Shown here: one piece after another, positions 8,966 through 18,134 of the stretch
How the letters are laid out: every line of letters starts with the position of its first letter
How positions within the stretch are numbered: position 1 is the stretch's first letter
Assembly (NCBI RefSeq): GCF_000158955.1
Contig: NZ_GG657757.1
Span: 1,582,286-1,619,747, forward strand
Origin: Streptomyces viridochromogenes DSM 40736
Lineage (GTDB): Bacteria > Actinomycetota > Actinomycetes > Streptomycetales > Streptomycetaceae
Direction: 5' to 3'
Length of the DNA stretch: 37,462 nt
Translations under genes and position numbers: made by a program
Notes under the pieces: generated by a model
What the model was told of the DNA's origin: nothing
The model's input: the letters and a program-made list of their open reading frames with translations, nothing else
The model's database searches: none

Positions 8966-9249
8966 GGCCTTCCCGAGGGTCGGTGTCGCCGTCTGGCCCC
9001 TGCTGGCCACCGGCTGGCCCATCGTAGCCACGCGGGCGTGCGGGCGACGGCCGGGACCCGAGGCCCGTGTCACGGCTCGGCGGAGCGCGGGGCGGGGCCC
9101 GGCGCGGGGCGCGATCACGTCGTTCGTATGGACGCACCGTGACAGGAGTGGAAAGCTCGAATAACCGCGGGCGTCGCCGGAGCCGCACCGCACGCGGATC
9201 CCGCGTGTCCGCGCCCACAGTGACCTCACCGTGCACGGGAGGCAGGATC

Positions 9250-11448
9250 ATGGGCGACAAGGCACAGACACACCCTGGGGCCGCCGGCAGGGCGCAGGCG
9301 GCCGACCACCCCCAGTCCGTACGGAATGTGGTGCTGGTCGGCCACTCCGGATCGGGCAAGACCACGTTGGTGGAAGCCCTCGCGCTCACGGCGGGGGCGG
9401 TGAACCGGGCGGGCCGGGTGGAGGACGGCGGCACCGTCTCCGACTACGACGACATCGAGCACCGGCAGCAGCGCTCGGTGCAGCTCTCCCTGGTGCCCGT
9501 CGAGTGGGACGGCATCAAGATCAACCTTCTCGACACCCCCGGATACGCCGACTTCGTCGGCGAGCTCAGGGCCGGTCTGCGGGCGGCGGACGCGGCCCTC
9601 TTCGTCGTCTCGGCCTCGGACGGCGTGGACGGCTCGACCCGCATGGTGTGGGAGGAGTGCGCGGCCGTGGGCATGCCACGCGCCATCGTCATCACACACC
9701 TGGAGGCGGCGCGCTCCGACTTCGAGGGGATGACGCGGACCTGCGCGGAGGCCTTCGGCGCGGACGACCCCGACGCGGTCCTGCCGCTCTACCTGCCCCT
9801 GCGCGGCCCCCAGGCACCGGACGGGCACGCGCCCGTGACCGGCCTGATCGGGCTGCTGTCGCAGAAGCTGTTCGACTACTCGACCGGCGAGCGCAAGGAG
9901 TCCGAGCCGGGCGAGGACCAGCTGCCGCTGATCGAGGAGGCCCGCAACCGGCTGATCGAGGGGATCATCTCGGAGAGCGAGGACGAGACCCTCATGGACC
10001 GCTACCTCGGCGGCGAGCCGGTCGACGTCGGGACCCTGATCGAGGATCTGGAGCGGGCCGTCGCACGGGGTGTCTTCTTCCCCGTTCTGGCCGCCGCCCC
10101 CGCCGCCGAGGGTTCCCGGCAGGGACTCGGCACGGTGGAGCTGCTGGAGCTCGTCACCCGCGGTTTCCCGACGCCGCTGGAGCACGAGACGGTGCGTGTG
10201 ACCACCATCGACGGCAAGCCGCGCGAGCTCAAGCCGTGCGATCCGGACGCGCCGCTGGTCGCGGAGGTCGTGAAGACGTCCTCCGACCCGTACGTCGGCC
10301 GGCTGTCGCTGATCCGTCTGTTCTCCGGCACCCTGCGCGCCGACCAGACCGTCCACGTCTCCGGGCACGGGCTGGCCGACCGCGGGCACGAGGACCACGA
10401 CGTCGACGAGCGCATCGGCGCCCTGTCCACGCCGTTCGGCAAACAGCAGCGCCCGGTGTCGCACGTCATCGCGGGCGACCTCGCGTGCGTGGCCAAGCTC
10501 GGCCGCGCCGAGACCGGCGACACCCTGTCCGCCAAGGACGACCCGCTGCTCATGGAGCCGTGGCAGATGCCCGATCCGCTGCTGCCGCTGGCCATCCAGG
10601 CGCACAGCAAACCGGACGAGGACAAGCTCTCGCAGGGCCTGGCCCGGCTGGTGGCCGAGGACCCGACGATGCGGCTGGAACAGAACCAGGACACCCACCA
10701 GGTCGTCCTGTGGTGCCTCGGCGAGGCGCACGCGGACGTCGCCCTGGAGCGGCTGCGCAGCCGGTACGGCGTCCAGGTCGACGTCGTACCGCACAAGGTC
10801 TCCCTGCGCGAGACCTTCGCGAGCAAGTCGGCAGGGCGCGGCCGGCATGTCAAACAGTCGGGCGGGCACGGCCAGTTCGCCATCTGCGAGATCGAGGTGG
10901 AGCCGCTGCCGGGCGGTTCGGGCATCGAGTTCGTGGACAAGGTCGTCGGCGGCGCGGTGCCACGGCAGTTCATCCCGTCGGTGGAGAAGGGCGTTCGGGC
11001 CCAGGCCGCCAGGGGAGTCGCCGCCGGGCATCCGCTCATCGACGTGCGCGTGACCCTCCTGGACGGCAAGGCGCACTCGGTGGACTCCTCCGACGCCGCG
11101 TTCCAGACGGCCGGCGCGCTCGCGCTGCGGGAGGCGGCGGCGGACGCGAAGATCCATCTGCTGGAGCCGGTGGCCGAGGTGTCGGTGCTGATCGGTGACG
11201 ACTTCGTGGGCGTCGTGATGAGCGACCTGTCGGGGCGGCGCGGCCGGCTGCTCGGCACCGAGCAGACACCCGGCGGCCGCACCCTGATCCGGGCGGAGGT
11301 GCCCGAGATCGAGATCGGCCGGTACGCGGTCGACCTGCGGTCCTTGTCGCACGGCACGGCACACTTCAGCCGCCGGTACGTGCGGCACGAGCCGATGCCG
11401 CCGCAGGTCGCGGACCGGGTCCGTGAAGAGGTGCGCAAGGCCTCATAG
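9250..11448 (+). CDS. EF-G-like GTPase paralogue (FusA2 type)
   Basis: The protein is 732 aa from the ATG at 9250, with GGAGG 8 nt upstream. All EF-G domains appear in order: G domain (1-290), domain II (about 300-410), domains III/IV (HVKQSGGHGQF near 540) and V. The P-loop is intact (GHSGSGKTT, 31-39), but other nucleotide motifs are not. The switch I stretch is HRQQRSVQLSL without the usual Thr. Switch II is DTPGYADF (95-102) with Tyr in place of the catalytic His. G4 reads ITHLEAARSDF instead of NKxD. This is the FusA2 / EF-G2 class, whose mycobacterial member has been reported to lack ribosome-dependent GTPase activity. It is unlikely to be the main translocase; a regulatory or ribosome-associated role is an inference. 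Confidence 0.9.
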   Translation: MGDKAQTHPGAAGRAQAADHPQSVRNVVLVGHSGSGKTTLVEALALTAGAVNRAGRVEDGGTVSDYDDIEHRQQRSVQLSLVPVEWDGIKINLLDTPGYADFVGELRAGLRAADAALFVVSASDGVDGSTRMVWEECAAVGMPRAIVITHLEAARSDFEGMTRTCAEAFGADDPDAVLPLYLPLRGPQAPDGHAPVTGLIGLLSQKLFDYSTGERKESEPGEDQLPLIEEARNRLIEGIISESEDETLMDRYLGGEPVDVGTLIEDLERAVARGVFFPVLAAAPAAEGSRQGLGTVELLELVTRGFPTPLEHETVRVTTIDGKPRELKPCDPDAPLVAEVVKTSSDPYVGRLSLIRLFSGTLRADQTVHVSGHGLADRGHEDHDVDERIGALSTPFGKQQRPVSHVIAGDLACVAKLGRAETGDTLSAKDDPLLMEPWQMPDPLLPLAIQAHSKPDEDKLSQGLARLVAEDPTMRLEQNQDTHQVVLWCLGEAHADVALERLRSRYGVQVDVVPHKVSLRETFASKSAGRGRHVKQSGGHGQFAICEIEVEPLPGGSGIEFVDKVVGGAVPRQFIPSVEKGVRAQAARGVAAGHPLIDVRVTLLDGKAHSVDSSDAAFQTAGALALREAAADAKIHLLEPVAEVSVLIGDDFVGVVMSDLSGRRGRLLGTEQTPGGRTLIRAEVPEIEIGRYAVDLRSLSHGTAHFSRRYVRHEPMPPQVADRVREEVRKAS

Positions 11449-11495
11449 TTGGCGCCCGGCGCCTCCGACTGCCCCCGTGAGGGCTTCTGTGCGCC

Positions 11496-11526
11496 TCGGC
11501 GGGCGGCTTGCGTGGCCGCCCGCCGA
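11496..11526 (+). terminator. Terminator-like hairpin after the EF-G-like gene
   Basis: A perfect 12-bp stem (TCGGCGGGCGGC paired with GCCGCCCGCCGA) with a 7-nt loop lies 47 nt after the stop. There is no T-run, as is common for high-GC actinobacterial terminators. Confidence 0.6.
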
Positions 11527-11630
11527 CGGACGACGGTGCGTGCCGATACGCTGATGACCTGATCAACAGGTGTGCGGAGCGCGGAAGTCGGGAAGGCCGC
11601 AATGCAGGTGCGGCAGCGATGGGGGCGGCA

Positions 11631-13286
11631 GTGACGGACGGATTCGACTTCAGTCCAGGGGCCCAGGTGCCTTTGGCGGGTGCGACTGGCCAGACGGCGG
11701 CGACCTACGCTCTGGCCGCCGCGGCGTACCGGGACGACGAGGTCACCAAGATCCTGAACGCGGACAACGAGTGGCACCAGTCGAAGGTGACACCGCCGCG
11801 CTCCTGGGCGAGGATCTTCCGCCCCAATTTCGGCGAGGCCTTCTCCCGTGCCGTCATCGACCGGATGCTGGGTGCCGGGCGCAATCCGGTGATCCAGTCC
11901 TTCGGTATCGAGCCCCAGGTCGTCGTGGAGCACTGCCTGGCGGCCCACCGCATCCGCCGCGACCGCGACAACTGGCTGTCGGCAATCACGGTGATCTGCG
12001 GGGTCCTCTTCCTGCCGGGCTTCCTCGTGTGGCTGCTGGTGTTCACGCTGCGCACCACCATGGCCAAGCGCGAGGACAAACGCGCCGGCGCCCTCGCCAC
12101 CACGCTGCTGGTCGCGGTGGGCGCGCTCGCCGTGCTGTTCCTGATCCGCATGCCGTTCACAGGCTTCTGGGCCCTGTACGGGCGCGCGTCGGTCGTCATG
12201 CCGGTCGTCGGCTGGTTCTGGGCCAAGATGATCTGCGAGCGGACCGCCCGTGACCTGCGGGAGCGCTGGTCGAGTCTGCTGTCGGGCGGCGGTGTGGGGG
12301 CCAAGATCCCCGAGGCGGTCCCGGGCAATCCCGGCGACGCGGCCGAGCAGGTGCGCAAGGAACTGGCCCGCCTCGGCGCCGAGCAGCGCTCCAACTCCGT
12401 CTTCTACGCCGGTCCCAAGGGCATACTCGGCATGGGCACGCGGTGGGGCAGCTGGCAGCTGGCCGAGGAGCTGGTCTCCGCCGAGCCCGGCAAGGAGTTC
12501 CACCCCTTCCGCAGTTGGGACGTCATCGTGGCGATCCAGGGCGGACTGGGCATGCTGGAGCGCACGTCCATCAACACCGGAGGTTTCCCCAAGCCGTCCA
12601 TCACCCACTGGATCGTCACGCCGATCGGCGAGAAGGCGACGGAGGTGTCCCGGCCGGGCGGCACGGACGTCGACGCGTACACGGTCCGGACGCACGCCAT
12701 CCAGGACATCTGCAACAAGCAGCAGTTCGGCAGTGGCGACCGGCACTACCTCGGTGTGCAGTGGACCCTCTGGGACGGTCATCTGGTGATCACGATGCTG
12801 ATCACGGTGACGGTGCTGCACGACACCCTGCGCATCGAGGTCACGGGGCACGCGCTGGGACCGGTCAACGCCCTGTTCAACGAGAAGCCCGCGGCCAAGG
12901 AGAAGACGGTCCAGAAGTCGTTGCGCTTCTGGGAGACCCGCACCGTGAAGCTTCCGCTGATCGACGCCGACGAGGTGGTACGGCTGGCCGCGCGGGCCCC
13001 GCTGACCTGGTACCCGCCGCTGCTGAACTGGCTCGGCGGTGGTCTGACGCTGCCGGAGCCGTTCGGTCTGCGCCACGCGTGGGCGGATCAGCCGTGGCGG
13101 CACCGGTTCATGGCGGACGACGCGTTGCGGGCCGCGACGCCGGTGCTGCGGGTGGTGCACACGGCGGCGCTGAAGGTGCTGCGGGAGAACGGGGTCGACG
13201 TGGAGAAGTTCGGGTCGCGGTCGGCGGTGCTCAGTGGGGCGGTGCAGGAGGCTTCGCCGAAGAAGGCCGATGTGTACGACGCGTAG
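11631..13286 (+). CDS. Conserved actinobacterial membrane protein, function unknown
   Basis: The protein is 551 aa if it starts at GTG 11631 (VTDGFDFSPG), which has a GGGGGCGG stretch just upstream; an in-frame ATG lies at 11619. Residues about 110-220 contain three hydrophobic segments: WLSAITVICGVLFLPGFLVW, ATTLLVAVGALAVLFLIRM and a third near FTGFWALYGRASVVMPVVGW. The rest is soluble, with patches such as FYAGPKGILGMGTRWGSWQL and YLGVQWTLWDGHLVITMLIT, and a C-terminal helix with LKVLRENGVDVEKFG. No enzyme motif was recognised. It lies between the EF-G-like gene (same strand) and the convergent HIT gene. A 5-bp inverted repeat (ACCTG/CAGGT, 11557-11571) upstream may be incidental. Confidence 0.75.
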   Translation: MTDGFDFSPGAQVPLAGATGQTAATYALAAAAYRDDEVTKILNADNEWHQSKVTPPRSWARIFRPNFGEAFSRAVIDRMLGAGRNPVIQSFGIEPQVVVEHCLAAHRIRRDRDNWLSAITVICGVLFLPGFLVWLLVFTLRTTMAKREDKRAGALATTLLVAVGALAVLFLIRMPFTGFWALYGRASVVMPVVGWFWAKMICERTARDLRERWSSLLSGGGVGAKIPEAVPGNPGDAAEQVRKELARLGAEQRSNSVFYAGPKGILGMGTRWGSWQLAEELVSAEPGKEFHPFRSWDVIVAIQGGLGMLERTSINTGGFPKPSITHWIVTPIGEKATEVSRPGGTDVDAYTVRTHAIQDICNKQQFGSGDRHYLGVQWTLWDGHLVITMLITVTVLHDTLRIEVTGHALGPVNALFNEKPAAKEKTVQKSLRFWETRTVKLPLIDADEVVRLAARAPLTWYPPLLNWLGGGLTLPEPFGLRHAWADQPWRHRFMADDALRAATPVLRVVHTAALKVLRENGVDVEKFGSRSAVLSGAVQEASPKKADVYDA

Positions 13287-13376
13287 TCGTTGAGAAGCTC
13301 CGGGTTGTAGCTGAGGGGCATGGAGCGCAACCCGGCGCAGCGGGGTGCCGCCGCGCCCACCGCCGCCGCGCCCACC

Positions 13377-13416
13377 CTCCCCCAAGCTCTCGGCTTCGCT
13401 CAGCAGGGGGACCCCC
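13377..13416. repeat. Streptomyces short interspersed palindromic repeat, copy 1
   Basis: The sequence runs CTCCCCCAAGCTCTCGGC, then TTCGCTCAGCAGGGGGACCCCC. The CCCCC and GGGGG arms enclose an inner AAGC..GCTT stem, and the GGGGG is followed by another CCCCC. The same consensus occurs, inverted, at 22014 and 22104. It sits between two convergent genes, so it can act as a hairpin or terminator on either strand. Confidence 0.75.
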
Positions 13417-13445
13417 GTCGCCCCAGCGGCACGCGTGCCCGCGGC

Positions 13446-13991
13446 TTACGTCGGCCAGGCCTCCGCCAGCATCTTCCGGGTGTCCGCCAGGAGCTGGGGC
13501 AGGATGCGTGTGTGGCCCACCACCGGCATGAAGTTCGTGTCACCGCCCCAGCGCGGCACGATGTGCTGGTGCAGGTGGGCCGCGATGCCCGCGCCGGCGA
13601 CCGAGCCCTGGTTCATGCCGATGTTGAAGCCGTGCGCGCCGGAGGCCGTGCGCAGGGCCGTCATCGCCTGCTTGGTGAGTTCGCCGAGCTCGGCGGTCTC
13701 CCCCGCCGTGAGGTCCGTGTAGTCCGCGACGTGGCGATAGGGCACGGTCATGAGGTGCCCGCCGTTGTACGGGTACAGGTTGAGCACCGCGTAGACCTGC
13801 TCGCCCCGCTTGACGACCAGCCCGTCCTCGTCGGACTTGGCCGGGATCGAGCAGAAGGGGCAGCCGTCGGCCGCGCCCGGGCCGGTCGGCTTGTTCTCGC
13901 CCTGGATGTAGGCCATCCGATGGGGCGTCCACAGGCGCTGGAACGCGTCCTGCGTCCCCACTCCCAGCTGCTGCTCCGGCTCACTCGTCAT
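13446..13991 (-). CDS. HIT-family nucleotide hydrolase/phosphorylase
   Basis: The protein is 181 aa from ATG 13991 (MTSEPEQQ). The histidine triad is complete at 139-143 (AAHLHQHIVPRW), and a CPFC zinc-type motif lies at 44-47. The N-terminal block DAFQRLWTPHRMAYIQG and the YPYNGGHLMTVPYRHV core are typical of the HIT proteins found beside thrS in actinobacteria. The M. tuberculosis homologue at this locus (Rv2613c) was described as an Ap4A phosphorylase, so dinucleoside tetraphosphate breakdown is the best guess. It lies downstream of thrS with a strong hairpin between them, and it converges on the membrane protein gene. Confidence is high for the family and moderate for the substrate. Confidence 0.88.
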   Translation of the reverse strand: MTSEPEQQLGVGTQDAFQRLWTPHRMAYIQGENKPTGPGAADGCPFCSIPAKSDEDGLVVKRGEQVYAVLNLYPYNGGHLMTVPYRHVADYTDLTAGETAELGELTKQAMTALRTASGAHGFNIGMNQGSVAGAGIAAHLHQHIVPRWGGDTNFMPVVGHTRILPQLLADTRKMLAEAWPT

Positions 13992-14028
13992 GCAGTGCAG
14001 CATATGGCGTCGAGCTGGGGGTACGGCA

Positions 14029-14057
14029 AAGGCCCCCGGGATCCCCCCGGGGGCCTT
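14029..14057 (-). terminator. Terminator hairpin downstream of thrS
   Basis: A perfect 12-bp stem (AAGGCCCCCGGG / CCCGGGGGCCTT) with a 5-nt loop begins 12 nt after the thrS stop. On the minus strand it ends in CCTTTGCC. It stands between thrS and the HIT gene, so the HIT gene is read either by read-through or from its own promoter. Confidence 0.75.
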
Positions 14058-14069
14058 CGCGCCGTGTGA

Positions 14070-16046
14070 TCAGACCTGCGCGCGCTCCTCGACGACCTTC
14101 TGGATCTTCGCGATGGCCTCGTCGAACGGGATGCCGTTCTCCTGCGAGCCGTCCCGGTAGCGGAAGGACACGGAGCCGTGGGACATGTCCTCGTCGCCCG
14201 CGATGACCATGAAGGGCACCTTCTGCTTCTGGGCGTTGCGGATCTTCTTCTGCATCCGGTCGGAGGAGGAGTCGACCTCGACGCGCAGGCCCTTCCTCTT
14301 GGCCGCCGCCGCGAACTTCTCCAGGTACTCGACGTGCGCGTCGCCGATCGGGATGCCGACCGCCTGGACCGGGGCGAGCCAGGCCGGGAAGGCGCCCGCG
14401 TAGTGCTCCAGAAGCACCGCGAAGAAGCGCTCGATCGAGCCGAACAGGGCGCGGTGGATCATGACGGGGCGCTGCTTGGCGCCGTCGGCGCCGGTGTACT
14501 CCAGGTCGAAGCGCTCCGGCAGGTTGAAGTCGAGCTGGATCGTCGACATCTGCCAGGTACGGCCGATGGCGTCCTTGGTCTGGACGGAGATCTTCGGCCC
14601 GTAGAAGGCGGCGCCACCCGGGTCCGGGACCAGCGGCAGGCCCTGCTTCTCGGCGACCTGGCGGAGGGTCTCCGTCGCCTCCTCCCAGGCCTCGTCCGAG
14701 CCGACGAACTTCTCCGGGTCCTTGGTGGACAGCTCCAGGTAGAAGTCGGTCAGACCGTAGTCGCGGAGCAGGCCGAGGACGAAGGTGAGCGTCTTGTCGA
14801 GCTCCTCCGCCATCTGCTCACGGGTGCAGTAGATGTGCGCGTCGTCCTGGGTGAAGCCGCGGGCACGGGTCAGGCCGTGCACGACACCGGACTTCTCGTA
14901 CCGGTACACCGTCCCGAACTCGAACAGGCGCAGCGGCAGCTCACGGTAGGAGCGCCCGCGGGCGTCGAAGATCAGGTTGTGCATCGGGCAGTTCATGGGC
15001 TTGAGGTAGTAGTCCACGCCCTCGTCGAGCTGCATGGGCGGGTACATGCCGTCGGCGTACCAGTCCAGGTGCCCCGAGGTCTCGAAGAGCTTCCCCTTCG
15101 TCGCGTGCGGGGTGTAGACGAACTCGTAGCCCTCTTCCTCGTGGCGGCGCCGCGAGTAGTCCTCCATGACCCGGCGGATGATGCCGCCCTTGGGGTGGAA
15201 GACGGCGAGGCCGGAGCCGATCTGCTCGGGGACCGAGAACAGGTCGAGCTCGCTGCCGAGCTTGCGGTGGTCGCGCTTCTCGGCCTCGGCGAGGAACTCC
15301 AGGTGCTGCTTCAGCTCGTCCTTGGTCGGCCACGCGGTGCCGTAGATGCGCTGGAGCATCGGGTTCTTCTCGCTGCCGCGCCAGTAGGCGGCCGCGTTGC
15401 GCATCAGCTTGAACGCCGGGATGGCCCGGGTCGACGGCAGGTGGGGGCCGCGGCAGAGGTCCTTCCAGCACAGCTCGCCGGTCTTGGCGTCGAGGTTGTC
15501 GTAGATCGTCAGCTCACCGGCGCCGACCTCGACGTCCGCGCCGTCGTCGCTGGACGCGGAGCCCTTGAGGCCGATCAGCTCCAGCTTGTACGGCTCGTTC
15601 GCGAGCTCCTCGCGGGCGGCCTCGTCGGTGACGGCGCGACGGGCGAACTTCTGCCCGCGCTTCTGGATCTCCTGCATCTTCTTCTCGATGGCCTTGAGAT
15701 CCTCGGGCGTGAACGGCTTCTCGACGTCGAAGTCGTAGTAGAAGCCGTCCTTGACGGGCGGGCCGATGCCGAGCTTGGCCTCGGGGAACAGCTCCTGCAC
15801 GGCCTGCGCCATGACATGCGCGGTGGAGTGCCGCAGGATGTTCAGGCCGTCCTCGGAGGAGATCTCGACGCCTTCGACCTCGTCGCCCTCGGCCAGGGTG
15901 TACGACAGGTCCCTGAGCTCGCCGGCCACGCGCGCGGCGATGATCGAGCGCTCGCCGGCGAAGAGCTCGGCGGCCGTAGTGCCCGTCGTCACCACGCGTT
16001 CTTCCCGCTCGGAATCGCGCTGGATGATCACACGGACGTCTGACAC
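14070..16046 (-). CDS. thrS: Threonyl-tRNA synthetase
   Basis: The protein is 658 aa and starts at GTG 16046 with AGGAG 6 nt upstream. It charges tRNA-Thr with threonine. The domain order is TGS (1-60), then an editing domain with the HxxxH motif (H73-STA-H77) and LCRGPHLPS near 197-205. A class II catalytic core follows, with motif 2 at [13 protein letters not shown], the zinc ligands Cys353 (MNCPMH) and His404 (DDAHIYC), and a third His in [13 protein letters not shown]. The C-terminal anticodon-binding domain includes [14 protein letters not shown] and IAGDEDM. All key residues are present. Ninety-four nucleotides separate it from the gene upstream; no T-box leader was seen. Confidence 0.97.
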   Translation of the reverse strand: MSDVRVIIQRDSEREERVVTTGTTAAELFAGERSIIAARVAGELRDLSYTLAEGDEVEGVEISSEDGLNILRHSTAHVMAQAVQELFPEAKLGIGPPVKDGFYYDFDVEKPFTPEDLKAIEKKMQEIQKRGQKFARRAVTDEAAREELANEPYKLELIGLKGSASSDDGADVEVGAGELTIYDNLDAKTGELCWKDLCRGPHLPSTRAIPAFKLMRNAAAYWRGSEKNPMLQRIYGTAWPTKDELKQHLEFLAEAEKRDHRKLGSELDLFSVPEQIGSGLAVFHPKGGIIRRVMEDYSRRRHEEEGYEFVYTPHATKGKLFETSGHLDWYADGMYPPMQLDEGVDYYLKPMNCPMHNLIFDARGRSYRELPLRLFEFGTVYRYEKSGVVHGLTRARGFTQDDAHIYCTREQMAEELDKTLTFVLGLLRDYGLTDFYLELSTKDPEKFVGSDEAWEEATETLRQVAEKQGLPLVPDPGGAAFYGPKISVQTKDAIGRTWQMSTIQLDFNLPERFDLEYTGADGAKQRPVMIHRALFGSIERFFAVLLEHYAGAFPAWLAPVQAVGIPIGDAHVEYLEKFAAAAKRKGLRVEVDSSSDRMQKKIRNAQKQKVPFMVIAGDEDMSHGSVSFRYRDGSQENGIPFDEAIAKIQKVVEERAQV

Positions 16047-16140
16047 CGGTCTCTCCTGACTGAAGGTGGGGTTGCGTGCGCCTTACCGGAGCGCGCGCAC
16101 GAGTAAGGATCGTACCGACCCCGGACCGCCCACCGCGAAA

Positions 16141-17402
16141 TCAGTCCCCGCAGTCCTCCCCGTCCCCTCCGCAGGCCTCCTCGAAGAAGGCCGCGATCCC
16201 GGCGTTCTCCTGGAGCGACTTCATCAGCCGGTCCCGCTCGGCGTCGTCGACCTGCACCGGTACGACGCCGTGCGCGCCGGTGAGGCGCCGGAAGCCGCCC
16301 CGGCTCTCCAGGCGGCCCTGGACCCGCACCGGCAGCCCGACGAGGTGGGCGTGCCCGGCGATCCGGTAGGCCTCCTCGTCCAGGGTGACCCGGACGTTCG
16401 GTACGTCGGCCCCGGCCAGCACGCGCAGCCGTACGGTGCCCTCGCCGCGCGGCCCCGACCTGCGCATCCGCACCACCGAGCCGGTGATCCGCACCGGCAC
16501 GGCCGGTTCCTCGCGCAGATAGCGGGCGCTCGCCTCGCGCAGCACGGGCAGGTCGCCGGGTGAGAACTCGACGGGCTCGGCGGAGGGGGCGCAGCCCTCG
16601 GGCACACCGGCCGCCGGGGCCCACTCGACGGCGATCCGGGCGCCCTCCGTACCGCGGACCAGGGCGACGAGAGCCTCGGTGAGCTCGTGGCTCACGCCGG
16701 CCTCGACCGCGCCGTCGAAGGCGTCCATGCCGCCCGTGGCGCGCCGGTAGTCGATGGCCTCACGAGCGGCGTACAGCGCCTGGTGGAGGCACACGGCCAG
16801 GGTGCGGCCGCCGGTGACGGGCACGAAGGCCGTGAGGCGGTGCCCTCCCGTGGCGGAACCCACGAAGACGTTCTTCCAGGGACGCGGCCCGCGGAGCTCC
16901 GGTGCCCGGGCGCCGTGGTAGCCCGGCCCGCGGCGCGGGCGGCGAGGGCCGCCGCGAGCAGCATTGCGGCGGGCGGGCGGTGCGCAGCCGGTCCCTCGAC
17001 GATTCCAGGGCCGCCGCGCCGGCGGGCCCGGGCGGGTACGTCGTGCCACCAGTGGATCTCGTCGCCGGACACGGTGAGGGAGACGAGAACGTCGCGTGCG
17101 GAGGGCGAGCCGCTGCGGGACAGGGCGAGCAGGGCCTCGCCGAGCAGGTCGTCGCTGTCGGGGAAGGCGCGGCTCTCGGGCACCAGGAGGCTGGTGCCGC
17201 TGCCACCGGGGCCGGGCGGGGTCCAGCGGCCGTAGCGCCCGGGGGCGCCGCCGCGCCGCTGCCAGCCGTGCCGGCGCAGCAGGGCGCTCAGCACGGCCGG
17301 GTCGACGTCCATGGGCTCGGGCGGGCGGCCGTGCCGGCTCGTCGTCTCGACGGGGTGCGGCCGGACCTGCCTCACCGGCTCCTCGGTGGGGCGGTGCGTC
17401 AC
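16141..17402 (-). pseudogene. Conserved hypothetical protein broken by clustered frameshifts
   Basis: The coding signal starts at GTG 17402, overlapping the DUF4365 stop in GTGA, and ends at 16141, but it is not in one frame. The N-terminal part (LSALLRRHGWQRRGG, LLVPESRAFPDSDDLLGEAL, DEIHWWHDVP) is in one frame to about 17033. A stretch reading AAALESSRDRLRTAR is in a second frame to about 16985. MLLAAALAAR is back in the first frame. From about 16930 the protein continues in the third frame (GYHGARAPEL, VFVGSATGGHRLTAFVPVTG, to EACGGDGEDCGD). Third-position GC follows these switches. About 420 aa would result if repaired. The C-terminal half has an OB-fold-like look (VPVRITGSVVRMRRSG, GLPVRVQGRLESRGGFRRLT). 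Function unknown. The gene may be intact in the cell if the indels are sequence errors. Confidence 0.75.
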
Positions 17403-17965
17403 GGTTTTCCTCCCGTCCCGACCCGCGTCATGATCTCGCACAGCGCCCGGTCGTCGAAGATGCGTGCGGTCGGTATCCGCACGGTGGTGCGGCGGCGGCC
17501 GGTGATCGGGTGGCCGGCGAGGTTGGTCCAGTAGCAGCAGTGCCTGAGGTCGAGCCGGTCGTGGCCGGCGCGCAGCCAGTCGTCCTGGGAGCGCGGCACC
17601 AGCATCACCACCAGGATCTTGTGCACGGAGACGGGCGTGCGGGCGAGTTTCGCCAGGTGGTCGTTGTCGAGGGTGAAGGCGAAGGTGCGTCCCGGCGGGT
17701 GGGGCGGCACCTGGTAGGTGGCCTTGAGCTGCACCTTGATGGTGACCTCGTCGTCGACCGTGTGCCCGGGGGCGCTGTGGCTGACGTGCCAGTCGATGCC
17801 GTTGTCGGGGAACGGCTGGGACAGCGAGCAGCCGGCGGCCGCCGCGACGGCGTGCAGATAGCCGACCTGCAGTGTCTCCATGCAGGCGGTGGTGGCGAGA
17901 GTGCCGCGGGAGCAAGCCGTGCGCTCGGGCAGCAGCCCGCCCCGTTCGGGCTGCGCTATGGCCAT
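17399..17965 (-). CDS. DUF4365 domain protein, nuclease-like
   Basis: The protein is 188 aa from ATG 17965, with GGAAGG about 9 nt upstream. Residues 25-85 match the DUF4365 (PF14280) pattern: a helix TACMETLQVGYLHAVAAAAG, then PFPDNGIDWHVSH and VTIKVQLKATYQ. The Asp58 and Gln79-x-Lys81 arrangement resembles a PD-(D/E)xK nuclease active site. The second half holds LARTPVSVHKILVVMLVPRS and a WYWTNLAGHP-like strand. It is coupled (GTGA) to the frameshifted gene downstream and is divergent from the DnaQ-type exonuclease, 169 nt away. DUF4365 proteins occur in several nucleic-acid contexts; the actual substrate is unknown. Confidence 0.75.
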   Translation of the reverse strand: MAIAQPERGGLLPERTACSRGTLATTACMETLQVGYLHAVAAAAGCSLSQPFPDNGIDWHVSHSAPGHTVDDEVTIKVQLKATYQVPPHPPGRTFAFTLDNDHLAKLARTPVSVHKILVVMLVPRSQDDWLRAGHDRLDLRHCCYWTNLAGHPITGRRRTTVRIPTARIFDDRALCEIMTRVGTGGKP

Positions 17966-18134
17966 GGCCAACAGCCTTCCAGAACAAGTGTTTCCCCGTT
18001 GCGGGCCGCTGAACTGCACCGACCCGTACTCCTGTTGTCTCCTTCCGGCGTACGGCGCAAACAGCCCGGGTATCACCGAATCGGGCAGCGGATGGTGCGT
18101 CAACTGCCGGAGGTGAACGAGGGGTTGTGTGGCT

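Noticed and set aside
10002..13385. Minus-strand open frame of 1127 codons opposite the EF-G-like and membrane genes
   Set aside because: The plus-strand genes show clear family motifs; the antisense frame shows none.
16047..16140. T-box or other riboswitch upstream of thrS
   Set aside because: The 94-nt gap is too short and no T-box sequence or specifier structure was seen.
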